This document shows positions 8,137 to 17,348 of a stretch of DNA of 64,000 nt, piece by piece. The translations under genes were made by a program, and so were the position numbers. How positions within the stretch are numbered: position 1 is the first letter of the stretch; each line of letters opens with the position of its first letter. This DNA comes from Candidatus Dechloromonas phosphorivorans (lineage in GTDB: Bacteria; Pseudomonadota; Gammaproteobacteria; Burkholderiales; Rhodocyclaceae): NCBI GenBank assembly GCA_016714975.1, contig JADKBR010000026.1, positions 62,001-126,000 on the forward strand, given 5' to 3'. The notes beneath the pieces are model-generated. The model was given only the letters and a program-made list of their open reading frames with translations, was not told the origin of the DNA and searched no databases.

Positions 8137-10365
8137 CTAGCGGACGCAATCCACGTAATAGCTCCCGTCCTCCCCCTTGACCAGGCCGTGGATATCTGTC
8201 TCGAAACCGGGAAAACGGGCGTTGAATTCGCGGGCGAACTTCAGGTAGCTGCAGATCGTCCGGTTGAAGCGCTCGCCCGGAATCAGCAGCGGAATGCCCG
8301 GTGGGTAAGGAGTCAGCAGGACGGCCGTGACGCGGCCTTCGAGAACATCGACCGGGACGCGCTCGATCTCGCGGTGCGCCATTCTCGCGAAGGCATCGGC
8401 CGGGCGCATCGCCGGCACCATGTCCGACAGGTACATTTCGGTGGTCAGGCGTGCAACGTCGTTCTGCCTGTAGATTCCGTGGATCTGGGAACACAGGTCG
8501 CGCAGGCCGACCTTCTCGTAGCGCGGGTTCTTCTGCACGAATTCCGGCAGGACCTTCCACAGCGGATGGTTCCGGTCATAATCGTCCTTGAACTGCTGCA
8601 GCTCGGTGACCAGCGTGTTCCAGCGGCCCTTGGTGATGCCGATGGTGAACATGATGAAGAAGCTGTAGAGACCGCACTTCTCGACGATGATGCCGTGCTC
8701 GGCGAGGTACTTGGTGACGATGGCGGCCGGGATGCCGATATCGGCGGCGAAATTCCCTTCGACGTCGAGGCCCGGTGTGATGATGGTCGCCTTGATCGGG
8801 TCGAGCATGTTGAAGCCGTCAGCCAGTTCGCCGAAACCGTGCCAGCGGTCGCCGGGCTTGAGCATCCAGGCCTCGCGGTCTTCGACGCCCTCCTCGGAAA
8901 AGACGTCGGGGCCCCAGACCTTGAACCACCAGTCGGCGCCCCACTCCTCGTCCACCTTGCGCATGGCGCGCCGGAAATCGAGAGCTTCGGAAATCGATTC
9001 CTCGACCAGCGCGGTGCCGCCCGGCGCTTCCATCATCGCTGCCGCGACGTCGCACGAGGCGATGATCGCGTATTGCGGCGAGGTCGAGGTGTGCATCAGG
9101 TAGGCCTCGTTGAAGATAACTCGGTCGAGCTTGCGCGTCTCGCAGTCCTGGACCAGGATCTGCGAAGCCTGACTGAGGCCGGCGAGCAGCTTGTGCGTCG
9201 ATTGCGTGGCGAAAACCATCGACTCCTTGCAGCGCGGGCGGTCGGCGCCAATGGCGTGGTAATCGCCGTAAAAGTCGTGAAAGGCGGCATGCGGCAGCCA
9301 GGCCTCGTCGAAATGCAGCGTGTCGATCTTGCCGTCGAGTTCCTTCTTGATTTCCTCGACGTTGTAAATGATTCCGTCATAAGTCGACTGGGTGATCGTG
9401 AGTACCCGCGGCTTGGCGCTCTTGTCGGTGGCGAACGGGTTGGCTGCGATCTTCTTCTGGATGCTCTCCCAGGCGAACTCGCTCTTCGGAATCGGGCCGA
9501 TGATGCCGAAGTTGTTGCGCGTCGGCATCAGGAAAACCGGCACGGCGCCGGTCATCATGATCGAATGCAGCACCGACTTGTGGCAGTTGCGGTCGACGAC
9601 GACGACGTCGCCGGGCGCCACCGTCGAGTGCCAGACAATCTTGTTCGATGTCGACGTGCCGTTGGTGACGAAATACAGGTGATCGGCATTAAAAATGCGC
9701 GCCGCGTTGCGCTCCGAGGCGGCGACCGGGCCAGTGTGGTCGAGCAACTGGCCGAGTTCCTCGACGGCATTGCAGACGTCGGCGCGCAGCATGTTTTCGC
9801 CGAAGAACTGGTGAAACATCTGGCCCACCGGACTCTTAAGGAAGGCGACGCCGCCCGAATGGCCCGGGCAGTGCCAGGAATACGAACCGTCGGCGGCATA
9901 GTGCGTCAGCGCGCGAAAGAAGGGCGGTGGCAGCGAATCGAGATAGGCGCGGGCTTCACGCTTGACGTTGCGCGCGATGAATTCGGGGGTGTCCTCGAAC
10001 ATGTGGATAAAGCCGTGCAGTTCGCGCAGAACGTCGTTCGGAACGTGGCGCGAGGTGCGTGTTTCGCCGTGCAGAAAGATGGGGATTTCGGCGTTTCGGT
10101 TGCGGATCGCGGTCACGAAGGCGCGCAGTTTGGCTAGAGTCTGGTCAGGCGCGACCGCCAGCTCCTCGTCGCCGATCGAGAGGATGAAGGCGCAGGCGCG
10201 TGACTGCTGCTGCGCGAACGAAGTCAGGTCACCGAAGCTGGTGACGCCCAGCACTTCCAGCCGCTCTCTCTCAAGCGCCGCGGCGAGCGCACGGATGCTG
10301 AGGCCGTAGGTATTCTCGGAGCGGTAATTTTCATCGATGATGATGACGGGGAAGTGGAAGCGCAT
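8137..10365 (-). CDS. Orn/Lys/Arg decarboxylase, probably arginine decarboxylase
   Basis: 742 aa, fold-type I PLP enzyme of the inducible acid-resistance decarboxylase group. An N-terminal response-regulator-like wing domain (about residues 1-125, FPVIIIDENYRSENTYGLS) precedes the catalytic domain with the PLP-lysine motif STHKLLAGLSQAS, and the C-terminal domain is complete. ATG at 10365 has AAGGA about 7 bases upstream and gives the family N-terminus; an in-frame start 33 bases further up is less likely. Converges on the carbamoyltransferase gene with a 36-base gap. Which of arginine, lysine or ornithine is used cannot be settled by eye, and no antiporter gene is adjacent. Confidence 0.9.
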   Translation of the reverse strand: MRFHFPVIIIDENYRSENTYGLSIRALAAALERERLEVLGVTSFGDLTSFAQQQSRACAFILSIGDEELAVAPDQTLAKLRAFVTAIRNRNAEIPIFLHGETRTSRHVPNDVLRELHGFIHMFEDTPEFIARNVKREARAYLDSLPPPFFRALTHYAADGSYSWHCPGHSGGVAFLKSPVGQMFHQFFGENMLRADVCNAVEELGQLLDHTGPVAASERNAARIFNADHLYFVTNGTSTSNKIVWHSTVAPGDVVVVDRNCHKSVLHSIMMTGAVPVFLMPTRNNFGIIGPIPKSEFAWESIQKKIAANPFATDKSAKPRVLTITQSTYDGIIYNVEEIKKELDGKIDTLHFDEAWLPHAAFHDFYGDYHAIGADRPRCKESMVFATQSTHKLLAGLSQASQILVQDCETRKLDRVIFNEAYLMHTSTSPQYAIIASCDVAAAMMEAPGGTALVEESISEALDFRRAMRKVDEEWGADWWFKVWGPDVFSEEGVEDREAWMLKPGDRWHGFGELADGFNMLDPIKATIITPGLDVEGNFAADIGIPAAIVTKYLAEHGIIVEKCGLYSFFIMFTIGITKGRWNTLVTELQQFKDDYDRNHPLWKVLPEFVQKNPRYEKVGLRDLCSQIHGIYRQNDVARLTTEMYLSDMVPAMRPADAFARMAHREIERVPVDVLEGRVTAVLLTPYPPGIPLLIPGERFNRTICSYLKFAREFNARFPGFETDIHGLVKGEDGSYYVDCVR

Positions 10366-10438
10366 GTTGAATCCTTGAAAAACAGCGACCCGCCGCATCG
10401 GGTCACGGATTGAGACCTTTTGGCCACGCCGCCCGGCG

Positions 10439-11005
10439 TCAGATCTTGGGCAGCGTCACGCCGACCTGACCCTGGTACTTGCCGCCCCTGTCCTTGTACG
10501 AGGTTTCGCAGATCTCGTCGGACTCGAAGAACAGCACTTGGGCGCAACCCTCGCCGGCATAGATCTTGGCCGGCAGCGGGGTGGTGTTCGAGAATTCCAG
10601 CGTCACGTAGCCTTCCCACTCCGGCTCGAAAGGCGTCACATTGACGATGATGCCGCAGCGCGCATAGGTACTCTTGCCAAGGCAGATGGTCAGCACCGAG
10701 CGCGGAATGCGGAAATACTCCAGGGTCCGCGCCAGCGCGAACGAGTTGGGTGGAATGATGCAGACGTCGGACTCGATCTCGACAAAGGATTTCGGATCGA
10801 AGGCCTTGGGATCGACGACGGTCGAGTTGATGTTGGTGAATATCTTGAATTCGCGCGCGCAGCGAATGTCGTAACCGTAGCTGGAGGTGCCGTAGGAAAC
10901 GATCTTCTGGCCATTTGCCTCGCGCACGAGCTCAGGGGAAAACGGCTCGATCATGCCGTGCTCCGCCGCCATGCGGCGTATCCATTTGTCTGATTTGATG
11001 GCCAT
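10439..11005 (-). CDS. dcd: dCTP deaminase
   Basis: 188 aa. Deaminates dCTP to dUTP, the first step to dTTP in many Gram-negatives. Family motifs seen are MAIKSDKWIRRMA, YGYDIRCA, the GKSTYARCGI block and VTLEFSNTTPLPAKIYAGEG with the catalytic glutamate in LEFSN. ATG at 11005 gives the standard N-terminus; the frame stays open upstream without homology. It lies between the decarboxylase gene and mrp, all on the minus strand, with 71-73 base gaps. Confidence 0.96.
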   Translation of the reverse strand: MAIKSDKWIRRMAAEHGMIEPFSPELVREANGQKIVSYGTSSYGYDIRCAREFKIFTNINSTVVDPKAFDPKSFVEIESDVCIIPPNSFALARTLEYFRIPRSVLTICLGKSTYARCGIIVNVTPFEPEWEGYVTLEFSNTTPLPAKIYAGEGCAQVLFFESDEICETSYKDRGGKYQGQVGVTLPKI

Positions 11006-11076
11006 TTCTTCCCGTCCGCGCTGCAAGAGGCTAAGGCGGGATTCTACCCGCCTTTGCGCGGTACATTGGCGAAAAA

Positions 11077-12168
11077 TCAGGTGTTCTGCACGACGATATT
11101 CGGGAACTTGGACGTCATGTCCTTTGCTTTCTCGCCAATCTTTACCGCAATGCGGCGGGCGATGCTGCGGTAGATCTCCGCCGTGCGCGAATCCGGCGCG
11201 CCAACGACCGTCGGCTTCCCGGCATCGGTCATTTCGCGGATCGCTAGTTCGAGCGGCAGGCTGCCGAGGAACTCGACCTCGTAATCCTTGCCCATGCGCT
11301 CGCCGCCGCCGGCGCCGAAAATGTGCTCCTCGTGGCCGCAACGGGAGCAGATGTGGATGCTCATGTTCTCGACGATCCCGAGAATGGGAACATTGACCTT
11401 CTCGAACATTTTCAGCCCCTTGCGCGCGTCGATCAGCGCGATGTCCTGCGGCGTGGTGACGATCACCGCACCGGTCACCGGCACTTTCTGCGCCAGCGAC
11501 AACTGGATGTCGCCGGTGCCCGGCGGCATGTCGACAATCAGGTAATCAACATCGTGCCAGTTGGTCTGGCCGATCAACTGGTCAAGCGCCTGTGCCACCA
11601 TCGGGCCGCGCCAGACCATCGGCGTCTCGACATCGACCATGAAGCCGATCGACATCGCCTGCACGCCGTAGGCCTCCAGCGGCTCCATGCTCTGGCCGTC
11701 CTTCGATTCCGGCTGCTGGCCGGCAAGGCCGAGCATCTGCGGCTGCGAGGGGCCGTAGATGTCAGCGTCGAGGATGCCGACGCTGGCGCCTTCCTGAGCC
11801 AGCGCCAGCGCCAGGTTGACCGCGGTCGTGCTCTTGCCGACACCACCCTTGCCGGAGGCGATGGCGATGATGTTCTTGACGCCCGGCACCAGCTTGACGC
11901 CGAGTTGCACGGAGTGGGCAACGATTTTTGCATAGACGTTGGCCGACACGTTACCGACACCCGGCAGCGTGCGCACGGCGGCGATCACCTGCTTGCGGAT
12001 GGCGTCGATCTGCGTTTTGGCCGGGTAGCCGAGTTCGATATCGAAGGAGAGGTCGGCACCATCGATCTTGATATTCTTCAGCGATTTGCCGGCGACGTAA
12101 TCCTTGCCGGTATTGGGGTCGACCGCGGCAGCGAGGGCGGTCTTGATCTGCTGTTCTGTAAGACTCAT
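11077..12168 (-). CDS. apbC: Mrp/ApbC-type iron-sulfur cluster carrier ATPase
   Basis: 363 aa. Binds and transfers Fe-S clusters to apoproteins. Residues 1-85 form a MIP18 (DUF59) domain and the rest is a P-loop ATPase with the deviant Walker A GKGGVGKST near residue 105, the VDMPPGTGD block and the cluster-bridging CSRCG pair. ATG at 12168 gives the family N-terminus MSLTEQQIKTAL; a GGAG lies about 8 bases upstream. Divergent from metG with 125 bases between, a common neighbour pair in beta- and gammaproteobacteria. Confidence 0.95.
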   Translation of the reverse strand: MSLTEQQIKTALAAAVDPNTGKDYVAGKSLKNIKIDGADLSFDIELGYPAKTQIDAIRKQVIAAVRTLPGVGNVSANVYAKIVAHSVQLGVKLVPGVKNIIAIASGKGGVGKSTTAVNLALALAQEGASVGILDADIYGPSQPQMLGLAGQQPESKDGQSMEPLEAYGVQAMSIGFMVDVETPMVWRGPMVAQALDQLIGQTNWHDVDYLIVDMPPGTGDIQLSLAQKVPVTGAVIVTTPQDIALIDARKGLKMFEKVNVPILGIVENMSIHICSRCGHEEHIFGAGGGERMGKDYEVEFLGSLPLELAIREMTDAGKPTVVGAPDSRTAEIYRSIARRIAVKIGEKAKDMTSKFPNIVVQNT

Positions 12169-12293
12169 GGAAACTCCGGGTGAGCGTGAGCGGGCGGGAA
12201 TACCCGAGCAATTTGCTACAGTATAGCGCAAACCCCGCTCGGCGAGAGCCTCGCGGTAAAATTGCGCTTTATTTTTGTTCCGGTCGCCCACCC

Positions 12294-14384
12294 ATGTCGC
12301 GCAAGATTCTCGTCACCTCCGCACTTCCGTACGCCAACGGCGCCATCCACCTCGGCCATCTGGTCGAGTACATCCAGACCGACATCTGGGTGCGCTTCCA
12401 GAAGATGCGCGGCAACGAGTGCTGGTACGTCTGCGCCGACGACACCCACGGAACGCCGATCATGCTGCGCGCCGAGCAGGAGGGCATCACGCCGGAAGCC
12501 CTGATCGCCCGCGTCCATGGCGAGCACGCCCGCGACTTTGCCGGCTTCCTGGTCGGCTTCGACAACTACTACACGACCCACTCAGCCGAAACCCGCGCCT
12601 GCGCCGACGACATCTACCACAAGCTGCGCGCGGCCGGGCTGATCGAGACGCGCACCATCGAGCAGTATTACGACCCGCTCAAGCAGTTGTTCCTGCCCGA
12701 CCGTTTCATCAAGGGCGAATGTCCGAAATGCGGCACTGCCGACCAGTATGGCGACAACTGCGAATCCTGCGGCGCCGCCTATGCCCCGACCGATCTCAAG
12801 AACCCGTACTCGGCCATTTCCGGCGCCAAGCCCGAGCTGCGCGCATCCGAGCATTACTTCTTCAAACTTTCCGACCCGCGCTGCGAAGCTTTCCTGCGCC
12901 GCTACACCAGCCGCGACAACGGCGCCCTGCAGGCCGAGGCCGCCAACAAGATGCAGGAATGGCTGGGTGCCGAGGGCGAAAACCGGCTGACCGACTGGGA
13001 TATCTCGCGCGACGCGCCCTATTTCGGCTTCGAAATCCCCGATGCGCCGGGCAAGTATTTCTACGTCTGGCTCGACGCGCCGATCGGCTACATGGGCTCG
13101 TTCAAGAACCTTTGCAGCAGGAATGGCCTCGATTTCAACGAGTGGTTCAAGGCGGATTCGACGACCGAGCTGTACCATTTCATCGGCAAGGACATCCTCT
13201 ATTTCCACGCGCTGTTCTGGCCGGCCGAACTGGCCCATGCCGGCTACCGCACGCCGACGAAGATATTCGCACACGGCTTTCTCACGGTCGACGGGGCAAA
13301 AATGTCGAAGTCGCGCGGCACCTTCATCACCGCGCAGAGCTACCTCGACACCGGCCTCAACCCGGAATGGCTGCGTTACTACTACGCCGCCAAGCTGTCG
13401 GCGAGCATGGAAGACATCGACCTCAACCTCGGCGATTTCGCGGCGCGCGTCAATTCCGACCTCGTCGGCAAGTACGTCAACATCGCCAGCCGCTCGGCTG
13501 GGTTCATTGCCAAACGCTTCAACGGTCAGCTCGCTCCGGCCGACGCCAATTTGCCGGCGCTCCGGACGATCCAGAAAGCCGCCGGGCGCATTGCCGAACT
13601 CTACGAAGCCCGCGAATTCTCCAAGGCGATGCGCGAGATCATGCTGCTGACCGACGCCGCCAACCAGTACGTCGACAGCATCAAGCCTTGGGAACTGGCC
13701 AAGAAGGAAGGCAAGGACGGCGAGCTGCACACCGCCTGCAGCAATGCGCTCAACCTGTTCCGCCTGCTGACGGTGCTGCTCAAGCCCATCCTTCCCGCCA
13801 TTGCCGGAAAGGTCGAAAAATTCCTCAACATTGCGCCGCTGGCCTGGGCCGATGCGCAAAGCCTGCTCGCCGCCGGTCACTGCATCAACGCCTACGAGCA
13901 CCTGATGACCCGCGTCGATGCCAAGCTGATCGAAAAGCTGGTCGACGCCAACAAGGAATCGCTGGCCCCGGCGCCCGAGCAGCAGTCGCCGCAGCGCCAC
14001 GCCCAGCACCAACAGGCCGAAGTCCCCGCCGCCAGCCCGTGGGAGCCGTACTGCAATATCGACGACTTCATGAAGGCCGACCTACGCATCGTCCGCATCG
14101 CCCATGCCGAGCACGTCGACGGCGCCGACAAGCTGGTGCGCCTGACGCTCGACATCGGCAACAACGAAACGCGCAATGTCTTCGCCGGGATCAAGGCGGC
14201 TTACGACCCGGCACAATTGATCGGCCGGCTGACCGTCATGGTCGCCAACCTGGCGCCGCGCAAGATGAAATTCGGGCTGTCGGAAGGCATGGTACTGGCC
14301 GCCTCGGACACCGCCGGCGAGAGTCCCGGCATCTTCCTGCTGTCACCCGACCCCGGGGCACAACCGGGAATGCGCGTCAAGTGA
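12294..14384 (+). CDS. metG: methionyl-tRNA synthetase
   Basis: 696 aa, the long dimeric form. HLGH (HIGH signature) is in ANGAIHLGHLVEYIQ near residue 22, a zinc knuckle CPKCG...CESCG lies near 145-161, and KMSKSRG near residue 340. The C-terminal 110 residues form an EMAP/Trbp-type tRNA-binding dimerisation domain (IDDFMKADLRIVRI). An Ala/Pro/Gln-rich linker (about 560-580) joins the two parts. TAAAAT at 12257 is a plausible -10. Followed by a hairpin terminator. Confidence 0.97.
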   Translation: MSRKILVTSALPYANGAIHLGHLVEYIQTDIWVRFQKMRGNECWYVCADDTHGTPIMLRAEQEGITPEALIARVHGEHARDFAGFLVGFDNYYTTHSAETRACADDIYHKLRAAGLIETRTIEQYYDPLKQLFLPDRFIKGECPKCGTADQYGDNCESCGAAYAPTDLKNPYSAISGAKPELRASEHYFFKLSDPRCEAFLRRYTSRDNGALQAEAANKMQEWLGAEGENRLTDWDISRDAPYFGFEIPDAPGKYFYVWLDAPIGYMGSFKNLCSRNGLDFNEWFKADSTTELYHFIGKDILYFHALFWPAELAHAGYRTPTKIFAHGFLTVDGAKMSKSRGTFITAQSYLDTGLNPEWLRYYYAAKLSASMEDIDLNLGDFAARVNSDLVGKYVNIASRSAGFIAKRFNGQLAPADANLPALRTIQKAAGRIAELYEAREFSKAMREIMLLTDAANQYVDSIKPWELAKKEGKDGELHTACSNALNLFRLLTVLLKPILPAIAGKVEKFLNIAPLAWADAQSLLAAGHCINAYEHLMTRVDAKLIEKLVDANKESLAPAPEQQSPQRHAQHQQAEVPAASPWEPYCNIDDFMKADLRIVRIAHAEHVDGADKLVRLTLDIGNNETRNVFAGIKAAYDPAQLIGRLTVMVANLAPRKMKFGLSEGMVLAASDTAGESPGIFLLSPDPGAQPGMRVK

Positions 14385-14395
14385 AAACCTGCGAG

Positions 14396-14425
14396 AAATT
14401 GGCCGGCGCTAGCGGCCATTTTATT
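14396..14425 (+). terminator. intrinsic terminator after metG
   Basis: TGGCCG (14400-14405), a 7-base loop, and CGGCCA (14413-14418) form a GC stem, followed by TTTTATT and preceded by AAAT. It lies 12 bases after the metG stop. Confidence 0.65.
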
Positions 14426-14783
14426 GCGCCGCAGCAACATTTGCCCGGCAACCTAAGGTTTCACTTTAACTTCAACCCCCAATCCATGACCCTGGCGGGG
14501 AATCTTCCATGTATCCCCAAAATCTGTGGATAAGTCTGTGAATGAACCTTGGCTATCGTCAGCAATTCACGGCCACACAGGGGTTTTTCCTGCCCTGCAC
14601 GAACTTTTTGCAATAATTCAAGTCATTGATTTTATTGGTTGCATTACAGATAGATGTAATTTCCCAAGAGCCTATTCGCGAACCCAATAAGGATATTCCG
14701 CCAAGCAGCATGTCTGTGAGCAATTCCAAACGGGAATTCCGGATTGTCAATGGTTTTTGCCTATTTTTTGACTGCTCTTCCCG
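14426..14783. other. gene-free stretch upstream of the unpaired flavoprotein gene
   Basis: About 360 bases, more AT-rich than the surroundings, especially 14580-14770. It presumably holds the promoter of the gene at 14784. A short minus-strand frame (14559-14750) has no ribosome site or recognisable product. No copy of the GCATATGAA-type element found upstream of other sulfur genes was seen. Confidence 0.4.
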
Positions 14784-16052
14784 ATGAAGCGTAGAACCCT
14801 GCTGACTGCCCTGCTCGGCTTCTGTGCGCTGCCGCGCCGGTCACTGGCAAGCGCCACTGGTGGTCGCGTGGTGGTGGTCGGTGGTGGCTGGGGTGGACTC
14901 TCCGCGGCGCGACACCTGCGCGCATTGGCGCCGCAACTCGATGTCATTCTGATCGACCGCCGGGCGGAATTCTGGTCGCAGCCGCTGTCGAACCGCTGGC
15001 TGGTCGGCCTCGCCCGCGGCGACTGGCTCAGACACGACTACCGGCGCGCGGCGCAGCACTTCGGCTATCGCTTCGTCAACGCCGAGGTCGGGGGCATCGA
15101 TCTCCAGTCGCGCCAAGTCGCCACTTCGGCGGGCAGCTTCGGCTACGACTGGCTGGTCCTGGCGCCCGGCATCCGCGAGGATTTTTCGGCCTGGTACGGT
15201 GTCGACCGCGACGCTGCCGCCTACACACGCCGGCATTTTCCATCGGCCTTCCCGGCCGGAGCCGAGCATCTCGCCTTGAAAGCAAAGCTGGAGGCGTTTC
15301 AGGGCGGAGATCTGGTCATGACTGTTCCGCCGCTGCCCTATCGCTGCCCGCCGGCGCCCTACGAACGCGCAGGCCTGATCGCCTGGTGGCTGAAAACGCG
15401 CAACATCAAGGGACGCCTCGTCATACTCGACCCGAACCTGCCGATGCTGAGTTTCGACCGCATCTTCCGCGAAAGCTACCGCGACCAGGTCACCTACCAG
15501 CCGCAAGCGCAGGTCAGATCAGTGGACCCGTACCAGCGCCGCATCGTCACCGACTTCGACACCATCGACTTCGCCGACGCCGTCCTGATGCCTCCGCAGC
15601 AGGCCGCCGACCTCGCCTGGGACGGCGGGCTGATCGGTCGCAACACGGACGGCAGGCCAAGCGGTTGGGCGGCCTGCGATCCGTCAACGCTGGCCGTGCC
15701 CGGCGACGAGCGCGTCTTTCTCGTCGGGGACGTCATCGACAAGGTGTCGCCGCTGTTCGGGCAGTACCCCAAAACCGGCCAGCTCGCGGCGGCACTCGGG
15801 CGCATCGCCGCCACCCAGATCGCCGCCCGCGCGGCGGGCACTGCGGCGCCAAAGCAGTTGCCGGACAGCACCTGCTACGTGGTGAATCGCCCCGAGCCGA
15901 AGGAACTGACGCGCATCGAAACCGCTTATCGCTGGCGCGGCGACGACGTGATCCAGCAGACGGTACGCCAGCAGCATGTTCCGCAGGCGGTCGAAGAAGA
16001 CCTCGACTGGGCGCGCCGCCAGTTCGCCGAGCTGTTCGGCACGACCGGCTGA
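14784..16052 (+). CDS. FccB-like sulfide dehydrogenase flavoprotein, unpaired, lacking the flavin-linking cysteine
   Basis: 422 aa. Has an export signal with paired arginines (residues 3-4, KRRTLLTALLG), then a Rossmann FAD motif VVVVGGGWGG (29-38). It is clearly of the flavocytochrome c/SQR type. The two redox cysteines are kept, C188 in PYRCPPAPYERAGL and C364 in DSTCYV. The position that carries covalent FAD in FccB (ISCPTSNE in the paralogue at 22409) reads WSQPLSNR, so Q66 replaces the cysteine and flavin should be non-covalent. No cytochrome gene is adjacent. It could be a periplasmic sulfide or polysulfide oxidoreductase with a different electron acceptor; that role is inference. Confidence 0.8.
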   Translation: MKRRTLLTALLGFCALPRRSLASATGGRVVVVGGGWGGLSAARHLRALAPQLDVILIDRRAEFWSQPLSNRWLVGLARGDWLRHDYRRAAQHFGYRFVNAEVGGIDLQSRQVATSAGSFGYDWLVLAPGIREDFSAWYGVDRDAAAYTRRHFPSAFPAGAEHLALKAKLEAFQGGDLVMTVPPLPYRCPPAPYERAGLIAWWLKTRNIKGRLVILDPNLPMLSFDRIFRESYRDQVTYQPQAQVRSVDPYQRRIVTDFDTIDFADAVLMPPQQAADLAWDGGLIGRNTDGRPSGWAACDPSTLAVPGDERVFLVGDVIDKVSPLFGQYPKTGQLAAALGRIAATQIAARAAGTAAPKQLPDSTCYVVNRPEPKELTRIETAYRWRGDDVIQQTVRQQHVPQAVEEDLDWARRQFAELFGTTG

Positions 16053-16388
16053 ACGTTGCCTTCAGCCAGAGGTCAATGGCGCGCCCGTGACGATGAATCT
16101 GGGCACTGGGTAGATCTCACCCATCTCCCCTGAACGGATGAGTGCGAACAATCACGAACCGTTGCCGCTTGACGATGTTGGCAGGCTTCATGATGGCTCT
16201 CTCATCCCAAACCAGCCTCATCAGAGTCAGCTGTCGGGCGGCAGTTCGGGCTTATCTGGAGCTCCACATAAGGCCAATCCCCAACCCCATGACCGCCTGG
16301 ACGACAGCAGGTTCACATGGCGCTTCTTGCGACTTGACCACCGGTCGAGGTCTGGCTTGCCGAACCCAGACCTTGACGGCTCAAGCGT
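16053..16388. other. gene-free convergent stretch with a 12-base-pair hairpin
   Basis: 336 bases between the unpaired flavoprotein and cysB, which converge. GTCGAGGTCTGG (16344-16355) pairs fully, counting one G-T pair, with CCAGACCTTGAC (16366-16377) around a 10-base loop, 12 bases beyond the cysB stop, so it may end cysB transcription. No T-run follows. Short frames here show no family resemblance; the stretch may be a gene remnant, but I cannot identify one. Confidence 0.4.
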
Positions 16389-17327
16389 TCATAGATCGTT
16401 CCCGTTCGGATGCATGATTGCGGCCTTGATCGTGTCCTCGCCGATGTCGGGACAGACCTTTTCGATGAAGGCATGCGCGTAGCTGCGCAGGTAGGTGCCA
16501 CGGCGCACGGCCAGGCGGGTGGTATTTGCCGGAAACAGCGACGGCACGGGAATCAGCACCAGATTGCGGTCCTGTTCCGCGTCGTAGGCCACCGAAGCGA
16601 CGACACCCACCCCCAGCCCGAGGCCGACATAGGTCTTGATGACGTCCGCGTCGATCGCCGAGAGGACGATGTCGGGGACGATGCCGGCATCGGCGAAGGC
16701 CTTGTCGACGTGCGCGCGGCCGGTGAAACCCTCGTGGTAGGTGATGATCGGGTATTCGCCCAGGACTTCCAGCGTGATTTCGCCGGCCGTGATCAGCGGA
16801 TGGCCGTGCGGAACGATGATGGCGTGATGCCACGAGTAGAACGGGAAGGAAGCGAGTTCGGGAACCTTGTGCACGCTTTCGGTGGCAATCCCGACATCGG
16901 CCTGCCCGGAAACCAGCAGCTCGACGATTTCCCGCGGACTGCCCTGGAGCAGGGTCAGGTGCACCTTGGGATAGTCGGTCCTGAACCACTTGATGATCGC
17001 CGGCAGCGCATAGCGTGCCTGCGTATGGGTGGTGGCAAGGACAAAATGGCCGGTTTCGCGGCTGGCAAACTGATCGGCGATCCGGCGCAGATTCTGGGTA
17101 TCGAGCAAGATGCGTTCGACGACTTGGACCAGTTCTTTGCCGGGTTCGGTCATGCCAAGCAGGCGCTTTCCCCTTCGCACGAAGATCTCGATCCCGAGTT
17201 CGTCCTCGAGATCCTTGATGTGCTTGCTGACGCCGGGCTGCGACGTATATAGGGCGTTCGCCACCTCGGTGAGGTTGAAATCCTGACGCACCGTTTCCCG
17301 CACGATTCGCAGCTGCTGGAAGTTCAT
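16389..17327 (-). CDS. cysB: LysR-family sulfur regulator CysB
   Basis: 312 aa. N-terminal winged helix-turn-helix (MNFQQLRIVRETVRQDFNLTE..., TSQPGVSKHIKDLEDELG) and a C-terminal inducer-binding domain with TTHTQARYALP near residue 100, the CysB/Cbl signature that binds N-acetylserine or sulfate-type ligands. The family activates sulfate assimilation under sulfur limitation. AAGGAG lies about 7 bases upstream of the ATG. It begins 21 bases after cysA on the same strand, so it is probably transcribed with cysTWA. It is the most likely factor for the shared upstream elements listed in this window, though Cbl- or SsuR-type roles are also possible. Confidence 0.93.
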   Translation of the reverse strand: MNFQQLRIVRETVRQDFNLTEVANALYTSQPGVSKHIKDLEDELGIEIFVRRGKRLLGMTEPGKELVQVVERILLDTQNLRRIADQFASRETGHFVLATTHTQARYALPAIIKWFRTDYPKVHLTLLQGSPREIVELLVSGQADVGIATESVHKVPELASFPFYSWHHAIIVPHGHPLITAGEITLEVLGEYPIITYHEGFTGRAHVDKAFADAGIVPDIVLSAIDADVIKTYVGLGLGVGVVASVAYDAEQDRNLVLIPVPSLFPANTTRLAVRRGTYLRSYAHAFIEKVCPDIGEDTIKAAIMHPNGNDL

Positions 17328-17348
17328 TGCTTGCTCCTTGTCGTCGGC

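Noticed and set aside
12275..14533. 752-codon frame overlapping metG in another phase
   Set aside because: Arg/Pro-rich shadow translation of metG with no family resemblance.
14559..14750. 63-residue minus-strand frame
   Set aside because: AT-rich intergenic DNA, no ribosome site, no recognisable product.
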